This document shows, piece by piece, positions 26,689 to 35,368 of a stretch of 64,000 bases of DNA. Position 1 is the first letter of the stretch. Each line of letters opens with the position of its first letter. The DNA is from Mesorhizobium onobrychidis (GTDB lineage: Bacteria; Pseudomonadota; Alphaproteobacteria; Rhizobiales; Rhizobiaceae). The DNA is taken from the NCBI RefSeq assembly GCF_024707545.1, contig NZ_CP062229.1, positions 2,461,501 through 2,525,500 of the forward strand, read 5' to 3'. Both the position numbers and the translations under genes were made by a program. A model generated the notes under the pieces. It had not been told where the DNA came from and did not search any database. It saw only the letters and a program-made list of their open reading frames with translations.

Positions 26689-27539
26689 CCGGGCGGCCCC
26701 ACAGGCGGCGCAATGTCGGCGAAGCAATCTTTGCCGATGAGGTCGGTATCGAATACGGCGTCTATGGCGCGTTCCGGTTGAGGAGCGCCTATCAGCCGAT
26801 TTTTGCCCCGCGCGGCAGGTTTTTGAAGGCCGTCGCGGTCGAGGGCCTGATCGAGCCGCACCGCGCCGGCAGGTTGGTTGCGCCGCGCGTATTTTTCGAG
26901 GGCGTCCCCCTGGCGGATCGCCTGTTCGTCGAGACGATGTGCCGGGTGCTGCATCTCCGGAACTTCCGCAACATCGGCGTCGACGGGCTCGACCTATTCT
27001 TCAACTACAATCCGCTGATCAACGATGACCCCGGGCGAGCGCTGGCTGAGATCAGGCTGATGACCAGGCATCTCGCCGAGTTCGATCTGTACCCCGGCAT
27101 GCTGGTCTGCGAAATCACCGAACAGGCGGCCGACGACAAGGTGCTCGTCAGCCTGGCGCGCGAGATGCGGCGTGACGGCATCCGCATCGCCATCGACGAT
27201 TTCGGCACCGGGCATTCGACGGAAGAACGGGTCGCGCTTGTCCAGCCCGACATCGTCAAGATCGACGGCACCTGGTTCGCGGAATTCTGCCGCCATGCCG
27301 CCGCCGAGCGGTTTTTCCGGCCGCTGGTCTCCGCGCTGCACGACCGCGGCACCAAGGTGCTGGTCGAAGGCATCGAGCAATCCACGCAACTGCGCGTCGC
27401 GCTGGACGGCGGCGTCGATCTTTTGCAGGGTTTTTACCTTGCCCGGCCGGCGCTGGCCGGCACGCTGTTCGACGAGGAACCGCTATCGATCGATAGGCTG
27501 CTTGGCAGGGACAACAACGTCGTGCCGTTGTTTGGGTGA
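26685..27539 (+). CDS. EAL-domain protein (second of a tandem pair)
   Basis: A 284-residue EAL domain protein. It also has EGL (VEGLIEPH) in place of EAL, with FNYNP, CEITEQ, IDDFGTGHS, DIVKIDG, VEGIEQ and LLQGFYLARP in order. The two neighbours are clearly related, with the same RLRSAYQPIFA / TLQSAFQPIFA start, so they look like an old tandem duplication. They may form a heterodimer; that is inference. It overlaps the upstream gene by four bases. Confidence 0.85.
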
Positions 27540-27664
27540 TCTATCAGCGGCGCTGATGGTTGCGCCAAAACAAATCACTGGATGAAGCCGTTGCTGCCGG
27601 GATAGACCCTTGAGACCGGACTCAGGCCCCAAGGGCTGTCGTTGCACGAGCGAGCGGAGCGCCA

Positions 27665-28276
27665 ATGACCATACTCTACGGAATGATCGACAGCGGCAAT
27701 TGCTACAAGCCGCGCCTGTTGATGGCCAAGCTGGGCATGGCTTTCACCAATGTCGAGGTCAGTTCGCACACCGGCGACACGCGCAAGCCGGACTATATCG
27801 CCAAGAACCCGAACGCCATGGTGCCGTTGCTCGAGCTCGACGACGGCCGGCGGCTTGCCGAATCCAATGCCATCCTGCTCTATCTCGCCGAAGGCACGCG
27901 GTTCCTGCCGGCCGACAGATACGAGCGGGCACTGGCCTATCAATGGCTGTTCTTCGAGCAGTACAGCCACGAACCTTATATCGCGGTGCGCAAGGCGCTG
28001 CTCACCTTTCCCGAACGGGCCAAGGACGCGACGCCGGAGCGGCTGGCGGTGACGCTGGAGCGCGGCAACAAGGCGCTCGGCGTGATGAACAAGCATCTGG
28101 CGGGCAGTGCGTTCTTTGCCGGTGATGCATTGAGCGTCGCCGACATCGCGCTCTATGCCTATACGCATACGGCCGAGATGGGCGGTTTTCAGCTCGATGC
28201 CTATCCGGCGGTGGCGGCCTGGCTGAAACGGGTCGAGGTCGATCCGGGGCACGTGCCGATGGAATGGCTGGGGTAG
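27665..28276 (+). CDS. glutathione S-transferase family protein
   Basis: A 203-residue GST with an N-terminal thioredoxin-like domain (LYGMIDSGNCYKPRLLMAKLG; NPNAMVPLLELDDGRRLAESNAILLYLA with the glutathione-binding E-S) and an all-helical C-terminal domain (FFAGDALSVADIALYAYTH). It conjugates or reduces substrates with glutathione in the cytoplasm; the substrate is unknown. After it comes a GC-rich stretch (28277-28391) without a gene. Confidence 0.88.
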   Translation: MTILYGMIDSGNCYKPRLLMAKLGMAFTNVEVSSHTGDTRKPDYIAKNPNAMVPLLELDDGRRLAESNAILLYLAEGTRFLPADRYERALAYQWLFFEQYSHEPYIAVRKALLTFPERAKDATPERLAVTLERGNKALGVMNKHLAGSAFFAGDALSVADIALYAYTHTAEMGGFQLDAYPAVAAWLKRVEVDPGHVPMEWLG

Positions 28277-28391
28277 TTCTGTCCTCGCGCTCGTCGCCGC
28301 TTCGCGGCTAGCTCCGGACGGGGCGCGCCACGAGGCGCGACGCCCGGTCGGGCTTGCGGCCTTCGGGCCGGTGGCATGGATGGCCGCTCGG

Positions 28392-28639
28392 CTATTTCAG
28401 GAGGCGGTCATATTCGGCATGCGCGCCGATCCAAAACCAGACTACGTCATCGTGGTCGCGGCGGCGCGGTAGCTGAGATCAACCCGCGCCGACCAATAGC
28501 GTCCGACTTGTTTGAAATGTAGCGACGGGTGAAACGGATCAGAACGCGGCTTGGCGAAACGTTTGTCCGCCTTTGCTCTGATCGACGAGGGCAGTTTTGC
28601 ATAGGCCTCCCAGAATAAGGGGGTGGCGACATGATTCAC
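28392..28639 (-). pseudogene. RelE/ParE-type toxin, frameshifted
   Basis: A GTG start at 28639 opens a frame reading VATPLFWEAYAKLPSSIRAK and KQVGRYWSARVDLSYRA, the usual start of a RelE-like toxin. A frame change near 28460 then brings a stop after AATTMT. In another frame the expected ending DDVVWFWIGAHAEYDRLLK runs to a TAG at 28392. The gene therefore looks broken by an indel in a GC-repeat stretch. It overlaps the antitoxin by four bases (GTGA). Confidence 0.7.
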
Positions 28640-28836
28640 AGAGACCGGGTCCGGCCGGCGCGATGGTCAGCCAAGGCCTGCTCGGCAGGTTTATCCAGCC
28701 TGCCAGCCTTGGCGTCGGCTTCGATCTGCCGATCCCACATGCCCGCTTGCAGCGCCTCGAACCAGGCGGCAAACGCCTTCAGCTCCTCAGGGCTTAGTTC
28801 GGCAACGGATTTTTCGATCTGTTCGAGCTTGCTCAT
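28636..28836 (-). CDS. small antitoxin-like protein upstream of the broken toxin
   Basis: A 66-residue protein (MSKLEQIEKSVAELSPEELKA, then FAAWFEALQAGMWDRQIEAD and KPAEQALADHRAGR). This helical shape, with a toxin-binding tail, is typical of antitoxins that precede RelE-like toxin genes. It is intact, with an ATG at 28836, and overlaps the toxin start. With its toxin broken, it may be a relic or may act in trans. Confidence 0.75.
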   Translation of the reverse strand: MSKLEQIEKSVAELSPEELKAFAAWFEALQAGMWDRQIEADAKAGRLDKPAEQALADHRAGRTRSL

Positions 28837-28901
28837 GGGCTAAAAATACCATGATTGGTACAATAAGGCCAAGATAGCTGTTTCATTCGGAAATCCGGAC
28901 A

Positions 28902-28930
28902 GCAAAAAGGCGGGACAAAATCCCGCCTTC
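28902..28930 (-). terminator. intrinsic terminator downstream of cspA (minus strand)
   Basis: AAGGCGGGA (28907-28915) pairs with TCCCGCCTT (28921-28929) with a CAAAA loop. On the minus strand it is followed by TTTTTG. It is about 165 bp past the cspA stop and in the right direction for it; 28931-29095 shows no gene. Confidence 0.7.
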
Positions 28931-29095
28931 CCATGCTTGGTAGCCTGATCGGGAGCGCTTTGGCCGGGCCGGCAGCAATCTGCTGCTTCGGCTTCTCGGG
29001 GTTTTTCGCTCCGGCGCACTTCTCACGCGACCGTCAGTACATCCGTGACTTGCCGCGCGCCCCGAGCTATCGCCCGGCGCGCGCCATTCGCAAAA

Positions 29096-29308
29096 TCAGG
29101 CTGCCTTGCTCAGAGATCCAGCGGACGACTTGCCAGTGCGGCGGTCCTGCTCGATCTCGAAGTTGATCTTCTGGCCTTCGACCAGGGTCGACAGCCCAGC
29201 GCGCTCGACTGCGGAGATGTGGACGAAAACGTCCGCGCCGCCGCTGTCAGGCTGGATGAAGCCGAAACCCTTGGTGGAATTAAACCACTTGACCGTACCT
29301 GTTGCCAT
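29096..29308 (-). CDS. cspA: cold-shock domain protein
   Basis: A 70-residue single CSD protein starting [20 protein letters not shown], with RNP1 (KGFGFI) and RNP2 (VFVHIS) RNA-binding motifs. It is probably an RNA chaperone. Most rhizobia have several copies, so the number is not known. A 330-bp leader region lies upstream and is likely to hold the regulated 5' UTR typical of csp genes. Confidence 0.95.
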   Translation of the reverse strand: MATGTVKWFNSTKGFGFIQPDSGGADVFVHISAVERAGLSTLVEGQKINFEIEQDRRTGKSSAGSLSKAA

Positions 29309-29639
29309 TTCGATAGTCCTTATACGTTTGCTTTAACTTGACCGAACCGAAGTCCAGCCGGTTTGTATCGAGATTTTGGAGATAGACGTCAGCAAACGCG
29401 AATATCGCGAGGCCCGGATCGATCGGCCGAAATATCAATGGACCTCATATAGTCTGCTTCTTCGCAAAAAACAAGACTGCGCGAAAAAAGGCACTTATGC
29501 GGCGCTGCCCAACGGCCGCCCCAATCGCGTGAAAGCCTTGCAAGGTCGCGCGTTGCGGAGGGTCGCAACGCTGATCGCACACGTTGCGGGGAAGGATCGT
29601 GCCGCCTTCGAGCATCCGGTCCTGTTTGGGGAGAGGACC
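29309..29639. other. intergenic region between divergent cspA and a small secreted-protein gene
   Basis: About 330 bp. It should hold the cspA promoter and 5' UTR on the minus strand and a promoter for the plus gene. The motif GTTGCG recurs near 29554-29590. I see no other gene and could not place a confident -35/-10 pair. Confidence 0.5.
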
Positions 29640-29966
29640 ATGAAAACTGTTCTGCTTGCCGCCTGCCTGACGCTGGTGGCGGCCGAGGCGCAGGCGATCT
29701 CGCGCTATGACCCGAGCCGCATGGCCTGCGGCACGGTGCGGGCGACGATCGCGCGAGAGGGCGCGGTCATCCTGCGTTACCAGTCGACGCGCACGCCGGG
29801 GCTGCCGCTCTACGACCGCTATGTGCGGAGCCAGCGCTTCTGCAACATGGGCGAGGTCAGGGCACGGGCGTCGGTGCCGAGCGCCGATACGAAGTCCTGC
29901 GTCGTCTACAAACGCAAGCGGGTGGACACAGACCGGCGTTTCCGCCGACGCATCTTTCCGGACTAG
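29640..29966 (+). CDS. small secreted protein of unknown function
   Basis: 108 residues with a signal peptide (MKTVLLAACLTLVAAEAQA) and a basic mature part with three cysteines (MACGTVRATI, FCNMGEV, KSCVVYKRKR) and an RRFRRR tail. I do not recognise the family. ATG 29640 follows a GGAGAGG stretch. It converges with ogt. Confidence 0.65.
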   Translation: MKTVLLAACLTLVAAEAQAISRYDPSRMACGTVRATIAREGAVILRYQSTRTPGLPLYDRYVRSQRFCNMGEVRARASVPSADTKSCVVYKRKRVDTDRRFRRRIFPD

Positions 29967-29978
29967 CTACGTCCGACC

Positions 29979-30548
29979 TCAGAATCCGAATGATACCTGC
30001 GCCGGCGGCGGCGGGCCGACACGCACGCCTTCCATCGCCAGCATCTTTTCCTTGGTGGTCGAGCCGCCCGGCGCGGAAAAACCGCCGATCTTGCCGCCGG
30101 CGGCAAGAATGCGGTGGCAAGGGATGACCAGCGGCACCGGGTTGGCGCCGAGCGCCGCACCCGTCTCACGCGCCAGCCCGGCATGGCCCGCGCGCTTGGC
30201 CAGTTCGCCATAGGTGGTGGTCTCGCCGAAGGCCAGCTTGCGCGCCGCGTCGTAGATGGCGAGGCGGAAATCGTCGACGCCGGTGAGATCGACCGGCACA
30301 CCGGAGAAATCGATGTCTTCGCCGGCTGCATAGGCCTGTATCGACCCAATCAGCTCGGTAACCCATTGCGGTTGGGCGTTCGAACCGGCGCTGCCGGCAT
30401 GGCGCAGCAGCCGGCGTTCCACCGCGTCGCGGTTGCGCTGGGGCAGGCTAAGCCTCGTCAGTCCGGCCTCGCTCCAGGCGATGCCCATGAAGCCGATCAC
30501 GGTTTCGAAGACCGCGTGGCCGGCGACGGCTGGAGAGGTGCTTTCCAT
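29979..30548 (-). CDS. ogt: methylated-DNA--[protein]-cysteine S-methyltransferase
   Basis: A 189-residue DNA-repair protein with the active-site motif IPCHRILAAGGKIGGFSAPG, whose cysteine accepts the alkyl group from O6-alkylguanine, and the DNA-binding TTTYGELAKRAG. Such proteins act once per alkyl group. ATG 30548 has AAGGAGC about 8 nt upstream. The N-terminal 80 residues are the variable ribonuclease-like domain. Confidence 0.93.
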   Translation of the reverse strand: MESTSPAVAGHAVFETVIGFMGIAWSEAGLTRLSLPQRNRDAVERRLLRHAGSAGSNAQPQWVTELIGSIQAYAAGEDIDFSGVPVDLTGVDDFRLAIYDAARKLAFGETTTYGELAKRAGHAGLARETGAALGANPVPLVIPCHRILAAGGKIGGFSAPGGSTTKEKMLAMEGVRVGPPPPAQVSFGF

Positions 30549-30728
30549 GAAGTGCTCCTTTCCGCAAAAACGGATGGCAATCCAGTACATATCGAGAACG
30601 AGATATCGCATTTTCAGGCGTCCGTTGCCACCCGAAAACCATTCGAGGTCCCGACTGGCTGCGGATTGCCGGGGGAAAGGTGCTGGTGTAAGGACTTTCT
30701 TAACAGACGAACCGGACCCGAGCGCGGC

Positions 30729-31592
30729 TTGCCAGCAAAAATCATCTTTCCCGCGATCGGCGTGATGCTCGCTGCGGCCGGTCTCAGCGGCTGCACTTCG
30801 ACCTCGCAGACGAAGGCCGTGCCTTCCCTGACTGAAACCACCGCCGCAGGCGCTGATGCCGGCTTTACGCTGGCGCTGCCCGACACGGTTTCGGTGCTGC
30901 CGGAATCGTCCGGCATCGCGCCTGTCCAGACGGCGGCGCTGGCTGTCGACCCCACCGCGATGCCTGCCCAGCCGGCCGCCTTTGCCGGCCCGACTCCGCT
31001 GGCCGCACCTGCGCCTGCAGCCATGACGGCCGATGCCGCGCCAGCCAGGGCAGCACCTGTCTATGCGACGGCCGCTGTGGCCATGCCGGTCACCGGCGAG
31101 ACAGGCAAGACGATGCCCGGCGTTCAGCAGGCCGCCTATGTCGTGCCTGAGAATCCGTCCGCCCTGCTTTCGACCAGCCCTGCCAAGGAGTATTCGGCGG
31201 GCCCGCGCGGCGAAATCGAGCGGCTGATCGAGAAATATGCCGTCCTCTATGAGGTGCCGGTCGATCTGGTGCGCCGTGTCGTCAAGCGCGAGAGCACCTT
31301 CAATCCCAAGGCTTACAATCGCGGCCATTGGGGGCTGATGCAGATCAAGCATGCGACGGCGCGCGGCATGGGCTATGACGGGCCGGCGAGCGGGTTGTTC
31401 GACGCCGAGACCAATCTGAAATATGCGGTGAAATATCTGCGCGGCGCTTGGCTGGTGGCCGGCGGCAATGCCAAGCGCGCCGACCGGCTCTACCAGAGCG
31501 GCTATTATTACGACGCTAAGCGCAAGGGCATGCTGGGAGAAACCGGCCTTGGCCGCGACCGCGGTCGGCGTCGCCTGCAGCCCGATGCCTGA
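30729..31592 (+). CDS. lytic transglycosylase lipoprotein
   Basis: 287 residues. The N-terminus is a lipoprotein signal (FPAIGVMLAAAGLSGC, lipobox LSGC). A Pro/Ala-rich linker (about residues 30-150) follows, then an SLT domain: VPVDLVRRVVKRESTFNPKAYN with the catalytic Glu in RES, GHWGLMQIKHATARGMGY and NLKYAVKYLRGA. It cleaves peptidoglycan glycan strands in the periplasm. The start is uncertain: TTG 30729 gives the full signal, while ATG 30762 would shorten it. Confidence 0.87.
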   Translation: MPAKIIFPAIGVMLAAAGLSGCTSTSQTKAVPSLTETTAAGADAGFTLALPDTVSVLPESSGIAPVQTAALAVDPTAMPAQPAAFAGPTPLAAPAPAAMTADAAPARAAPVYATAAVAMPVTGETGKTMPGVQQAAYVVPENPSALLSTSPAKEYSAGPRGEIERLIEKYAVLYEVPVDLVRRVVKRESTFNPKAYNRGHWGLMQIKHATARGMGYDGPASGLFDAETNLKYAVKYLRGAWLVAGGNAKRADRLYQSGYYYDAKRKGMLGETGLGRDRGRRRLQPDA

Positions 31593-31597
31593 ACACC

Positions 31598-32086
31598 ATG
31601 CCTGAGCCGCGACCGCCGGCGCCGAACGACGTAAGGCTGCGCAAGATCCTCGACGACACGCTTGCTCCGCCGCGCTGGCCGGAAGGTTTTGTCATGCGCG
31701 GCTTCGAGGCTGCCGACGCGCTCGCTTTGCATGCGCTGCTGACCACCGTGTTCGACGATGGCGCCGATGGGCCGTTCGAGGAATGGTGGCCGCGCATTTC
31801 AAGCGACGCGGAATTCGACCCTGCCTTATGTTTCCTGGTTATCGACAGCAAGGGTCGGCTGGCGGGCGCGGCACTGTGCTGGACGAGGGCGTTCGTCAAA
31901 GACCTTGCCGTCCACCCCGAGGCGCGCGGCCGAGGCATCGCCGAAGCGCTGATGTGGCACGTCTTCGCCGCCTTTCGCGCACGGGGCGCCGAGCATGTCG
32001 ATCTCAAAACCAGCACGGTGGAGAACGCCGCCGCCGTCAGGCTCTACGAGCGGCTGGGGATGTTCGAAGTCGACTGGGCGGGGTGA
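31598..32086 (+). CDS. GNAT-family N-acetyltransferase
   Basis: A 162-residue GNAT protein with the acetyl-CoA motif LAVHPEARGRGIAEALMW (R-G-R-G-I-A) and a C-terminal AAAVRLYERLGMFEVDW. The substrate is not evident. It starts five bases after the transglycosylase stop, so the two are probably co-transcribed. Confidence 0.87.
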   Translation: MPEPRPPAPNDVRLRKILDDTLAPPRWPEGFVMRGFEAADALALHALLTTVFDDGADGPFEEWWPRISSDAEFDPALCFLVIDSKGRLAGAALCWTRAFVKDLAVHPEARGRGIAEALMWHVFAAFRARGAEHVDLKTSTVENAAAVRLYERLGMFEVDWAG

Positions 32087-32257
32087 GGGGCGGTCGGCGA
32101 AGCCGAACAGCGAGCGAGCGGCCGAGGGGCATTGTGTGGAAGGAAGTGTCCACCAAGGCGGCAGGCTGCATCTTGCCGGCAACCGCTCGGGCGTTAAGCT
32201 GCGATCCTGTGGCTTTCGTGCCGCGGGCGGGGTCTCGACCGAAACCGGAGAAAGACG

Positions 32258-32692
32258 ATGCGGCTTTTGCTTTCCAAAACGGGTCTGGCCAAAACGGGTC
32301 TGGTGATCCTCGCCATTCCGCTTCTTGCGGGCGTTGCGCACGCCGACGATTGCGCCAACGCGCAGGACCAGGCGACCATGAACGAATGCGCCGACAAGTC
32401 GTTCACCGAAGCCGACAAGAAGCTCAACCACGCCTACAGGCAGATCGAGGGGCAGCTGAAGGACGATGCTGCGACGAAGAAGCTGCTGGTCGGTGCGCAG
32501 CGCGCCTGGGTCGCCTTCCGCGATGCCGAATGCGCTTTCCAGGGCGGCCCGACCGATATGGCAGGCAGCATGTATCCGATGGTTATCGCCGACTGCAAGG
32601 AGAGCCTCACCAACATCAGGCTGAAGGATTTTCAGGGCTATCTCAACTGCCAGGAGGGCGACACGAGCTGCCCGGTGCCGACAGCGCCATAG
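32258..32692 (+). CDS. secreted LprI/DUF1311-family protein
   Basis: A 144-residue periplasmic protein: signal peptide (LVILAIPLLAGVAHA), then DDCANAQDQATMNECADKSF, LKDDAATKKLLVGAQRAWVAFRDAECAF and YPMVIADCKESLTNIRLKDF. This is the DUF1311 pattern found in the lysozyme inhibitor LprI. Five conserved cysteines suggest disulfides. GGAGAAAG precedes ATG 32258. Confidence 0.87.
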   Translation: MRLLLSKTGLAKTGLVILAIPLLAGVAHADDCANAQDQATMNECADKSFTEADKKLNHAYRQIEGQLKDDAATKKLLVGAQRAWVAFRDAECAFQGGPTDMAGSMYPMVIADCKESLTNIRLKDFQGYLNCQEGDTSCPVPTAP

Positions 32693-32832
32693 CTGAAGCG
32701 GCAGCCCAGGTTTTCATCGCATCGCGGCCGGCGCAAAATGTCGGAACCGCCTCCGTTCCTGCGTCCTTGAGAGGCAAGGTGCGTTGCCGCGTAGGGCGCG
32801 CGCCGCCACAAGCACGGCTGATGGAGATGACG

Positions 32833-33576
32833 ATGATCACCTTTCCCAACGAATCCCAGGAATACCGCGCCGCCCGCGAAACGCTGTTGCAAAAGGAAAT
32901 CGAGCTGCGCCGCGCCATGGAGGATGTGGCTGTCGCCCGCCGTGCACTGCCGCCTGGCGGGCTGGTGCCGCAGGATTATGTGTTCGACGGACTTGACGCC
33001 GACGGCAAGCCGGCTCGGATAAAGCTGTCGGAGCTGTTTTCGCCTGGCAAGGACAAGCTGATCGTCTACAGCATGATGTTTCCGCGCCATCCGCAGGAGA
33101 CGCGCGACGTGGCGACAAGCGGCGGCACGGCGAAGCTCGCGCGGGCCGACCAGCCATGCCCGTCCTGCACGGCGCTGCTCGACCAGTTCGACGGTGCCAT
33201 TGCCCATCTCGAGGCCGCCGGCTTCAATTTCGCCGTGGTTGGCAAGACTGCGCTTGAAAACCTGATCACGCTTGGCCGCGATCGCGGCTGGACGAACATG
33301 CGGCTGCTCTCGTCGGCCGGCAACAGCTTCAAGCGCGACTATCACGCCGAGGCCGACGACGGCGCACAACTTCCGATGCTGTCGGTGTTTCATCGCGACG
33401 CCGACGGCATCCGCCATTTCTGGAGCTCCGAGCTTGGCTTCGCGCCGTCCGAACCCGGCCAGGACCCGCGCGCCATCGGCACCTGCGAGCCCTTGTGGAA
33501 CCTGATGGATTTCACGCCCGACGGCCGGCCGGACTGGAACGAACAGCTGCAGTATGCCGGCGTGTGCTGCCACTGA
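32833..33576 (+). CDS. DUF899 (thioredoxin-like) family protein
   Basis: A 247-residue protein. It opens MITFPNESQEYRAARETLLQKEIELRRAMEDVA and continues through LSELFSPGKDKLIVYSMMFPR, ADQPCPSCTALLDQFDGAI (a CPSC thiol motif) and RHFWSSELGFAPSEPGQDPRAIG, all typical of DUF899 'thioredoxin-like' proteins. It is presumably a cytoplasmic redox protein with no firm reaction. ATG 32833 is preferred because GGAG lies six bases upstream; ATG 32821 is possible. Confidence 0.85.
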   Translation: MITFPNESQEYRAARETLLQKEIELRRAMEDVAVARRALPPGGLVPQDYVFDGLDADGKPARIKLSELFSPGKDKLIVYSMMFPRHPQETRDVATSGGTAKLARADQPCPSCTALLDQFDGAIAHLEAAGFNFAVVGKTALENLITLGRDRGWTNMRLLSSAGNSFKRDYHAEADDGAQLPMLSVFHRDADGIRHFWSSELGFAPSEPGQDPRAIGTCEPLWNLMDFTPDGRPDWNEQLQYAGVCCH

Positions 33577-33731
33577 CCTTGGCAGCCAAGCACATTTCCT
33601 TCTGGACCGGCGGCTCAGTGCCGAGCGGGGATGTTGGCAGGATCGCTGACACTCATTCCTGTCCCCATCGCGCAACTTCGCCGCTTGTGTCGCGTTGAAC
33701 TCTCCGAGGATCACAAACCCGGAGATTTCCT

Positions 33732-34283
33732 GTGAAAACGCATCTCACGCTTGCCATGGTCGCCTTGCTTGCCGGCGCGCCGGCGGCCTTCGCCCAATCC
33801 GCCACGCCGGCCGATATACCTGCTGTCGGCCAAACCAAGATTGACACCGAGACCTTCACCAAAACGGTCCCCAGCGCCAACCGGTTCGAGATTGAAAGCA
33901 GCAAGCTGGCCGAACAAAAGAATGTCGCCGCCGATGTGAAGGATTTCGCCTCGCTGATGATTAGGGATCACACCAAGGCTGGCGAGGATTTCAAGGCAGC
34001 TCTCGAACAGAGCCAGACCACGGCCTCGGTGACAGCGAGCGGCCCCGCCCTGTTGTCGAAGGATCAGGCGATGCTGGACGAGCTCAAGAAGCTCGACGGC
34101 GATGCTTTCCAGGCGAAATACATCGTCCTGCAGACGGAGGCGCACAAGCAGGCGTTGGCGCTGTTTTCCACCTATGCACAGTCGGGCGAAGACCCGGCGC
34201 TGAAGGAATTCGCCAAGAAGACGCTACCGACGTTGCGCACGCACGAAAGGCGCATAAAGGATTTGGTGGCCGCCCACAGGTAA
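33732..34283 (+). CDS. periplasmic DUF4142 family protein
   Basis: 183 residues: a signal peptide (TLAMVALLAGAPAAFAQ) and a helical DUF4142 domain (FEIESSKLAEQKNVAADVKDFASLMIRDH, KYIVLQTEAHKQALALFSTY, KKTLPTLRTHERRIKDLV). The family resembles ferritin-like helical bundles and often appears with stress-related genes; the function is unknown. GTG 33732 is used as start, with GGAGATTTCC just before it. Confidence 0.87.
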   Translation: MKTHLTLAMVALLAGAPAAFAQSATPADIPAVGQTKIDTETFTKTVPSANRFEIESSKLAEQKNVAADVKDFASLMIRDHTKAGEDFKAALEQSQTTASVTASGPALLSKDQAMLDELKKLDGDAFQAKYIVLQTEAHKQALALFSTYAQSGEDPALKEFAKKTLPTLRTHERRIKDLVAAHR

Positions 34284-34397
34284 TGCATGTCGCCCAAAAG
34301 CATGCCCTCGCGCCTGACCCGAGGGTGCGCAGCGGTTTTGGGATAACGACATGCATAAAAACAAGAGCTTAAAGCGCGTCGCGACGCGCTTTAAGCT
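34284..34397. repeat. composite palindromic element after the DUF4142 gene
   Basis: ATGCATGTCGCCCAAAA (34284-) pairs with TTTTGGG...CGACATGCAT (34336-34356). A perfect 32-bp palindrome follows at 34366-34397, starting AGCTTAAAGCGCGTCGC with its exact complement. Both lie between convergent genes and could terminate them, but their form matches intergenic repeats common in this group. Confidence 0.75.
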
Positions 34398-34407
34398 GGA
34401 GCTGCTG

Positions 34408-34728
34408 TCAGGTGTTTTTGATCTGCTCGACCGCGGTCATCAGCAGTTCGTCCATGACGCCGCGAATCTGAAGATCTGACTGGGCGACGCCCGCCGCGTC
34501 GAAATCGGCGCGTATTTTGCGCAACACGTCGTCGTCCCCGGCCTCTTCGAAGTCCGCGCGCACCACCTCTTTCGCATAGGCGTCGGCGTCCTCACCGGTT
34601 TTGCCGAGCTTTTCGGCGGCCCATAGGCCGAGCAGCTTGTTACGGCGCGCCATGGCTCTGAACTTCGTGTCCTCGTCCATCGCAAACTTCTTTTCGAAGC
34701 CTTCCTGACGGTCTCTCATACTGCTCAT
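34408..34728 (-). CDS. F1-ATPase zeta-subunit-like (DUF1476) protein
   Basis: A 106-residue helical protein (MRDRQEGFEKKFAMDEDTKF, ARRNKLLGLWAAEKLG, EVVRADFEEAG). It matches the DUF1476 family, which in alphaproteobacteria is the zeta inhibitor of the F1-ATPase that blocks ATP hydrolysis. No ATP-synthase gene is visible nearby, so the role rests on family knowledge. The start at 34728 or the inner Met at 34719 are both plausible. Confidence 0.85.
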   Translation of the reverse strand: MSSMRDRQEGFEKKFAMDEDTKFRAMARRNKLLGLWAAEKLGKTGEDADAYAKEVVRADFEEAGDDDVLRKIRADFDAAGVAQSDLQIRGVMDELLMTAVEQIKNT

Positions 34729-34978
34729 GGTGTGCCTCGTTCAGGTGTGAGTCTCCGACCTTCATCCGATGGAGAAGAAGAGCGGCGGGTAGCGGCCGAA
34801 CATGGCGTGCATAGATGTCATAAGCAAGACCGGACCGTTCATTCCGGTGATTGATCGGGCGGCGCCTGGACGAACGGCACATCGGCCGTCGCGGAAGGCC
34901 TTCGCACCGATGTGATTTGACGTTGCCGCGCCGTGACCTACTCTCGAATACTGACGGGATGAGCCGAGGAGACGAGCG

Positions 34979-35368
34979 ATGCAGTCACCTTTCAACGGGG
35001 TTCGGAGCGTCGCGCTGACAGCGGCAGTGATGCTTGCCGCCGCCACCGCAGCCTATGCCCATCACGGCTGGTCGTGGACCGAGGAAGGTTTTTTCGAACT
35101 CCGGGGCAAGATCACGGCCATCTATATCGGCAATCCGCACGCCACGCTGGATGTCGACGCAGAGGGCGAGGTCTGGCGGGTGGATTTGGCGCCGCCGTCC
35201 CGGACGATCGCCGCCGGCTTCACCGAGGAGGTCGCCAAAGTCGGCGACGAGGTGACCGCGATCGGCCACCGCTCGCGCGACGAGACCGAGAAGTGGATGA
35301 AAGCATCCCGCATCATCGTCAATGGCAAGACTTATGATGTTTATCCCGACCGCGTCCCGCCGGCCTGA
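34979..35368 (+). CDS. secreted DUF6152-like protein
   Basis: 129 residues: signal peptide (LTAAVMLAAATAAYAHHGW), then a small beta-rich domain: FELRGKITAIYIGNPHATLDV, EGEVWRVDLAPPSRTIAAG and GDEVTAIGHRSRDE. The HHGWSW start and this length fit DUF6152 proteins; the function is unknown. The next gene begins directly at its stop codon, so they form one operon. Confidence 0.75.
   Translation: MQSPFNGVRSVALTAAVMLAAATAAYAHHGWSWTEEGFFELRGKITAIYIGNPHATLDVDAEGEVWRVDLAPPSRTIAAGFTEEVAKVGDEVTAIGHRSRDETEKWMKASRIIVNGKTYDVYPDRVPPA

Noticed and set aside
28277..28391. GC-rich stretch after the GST gene as a structured RNA
   Set aside because: Only short self-complementary pieces; no known RNA pattern and no promoter.
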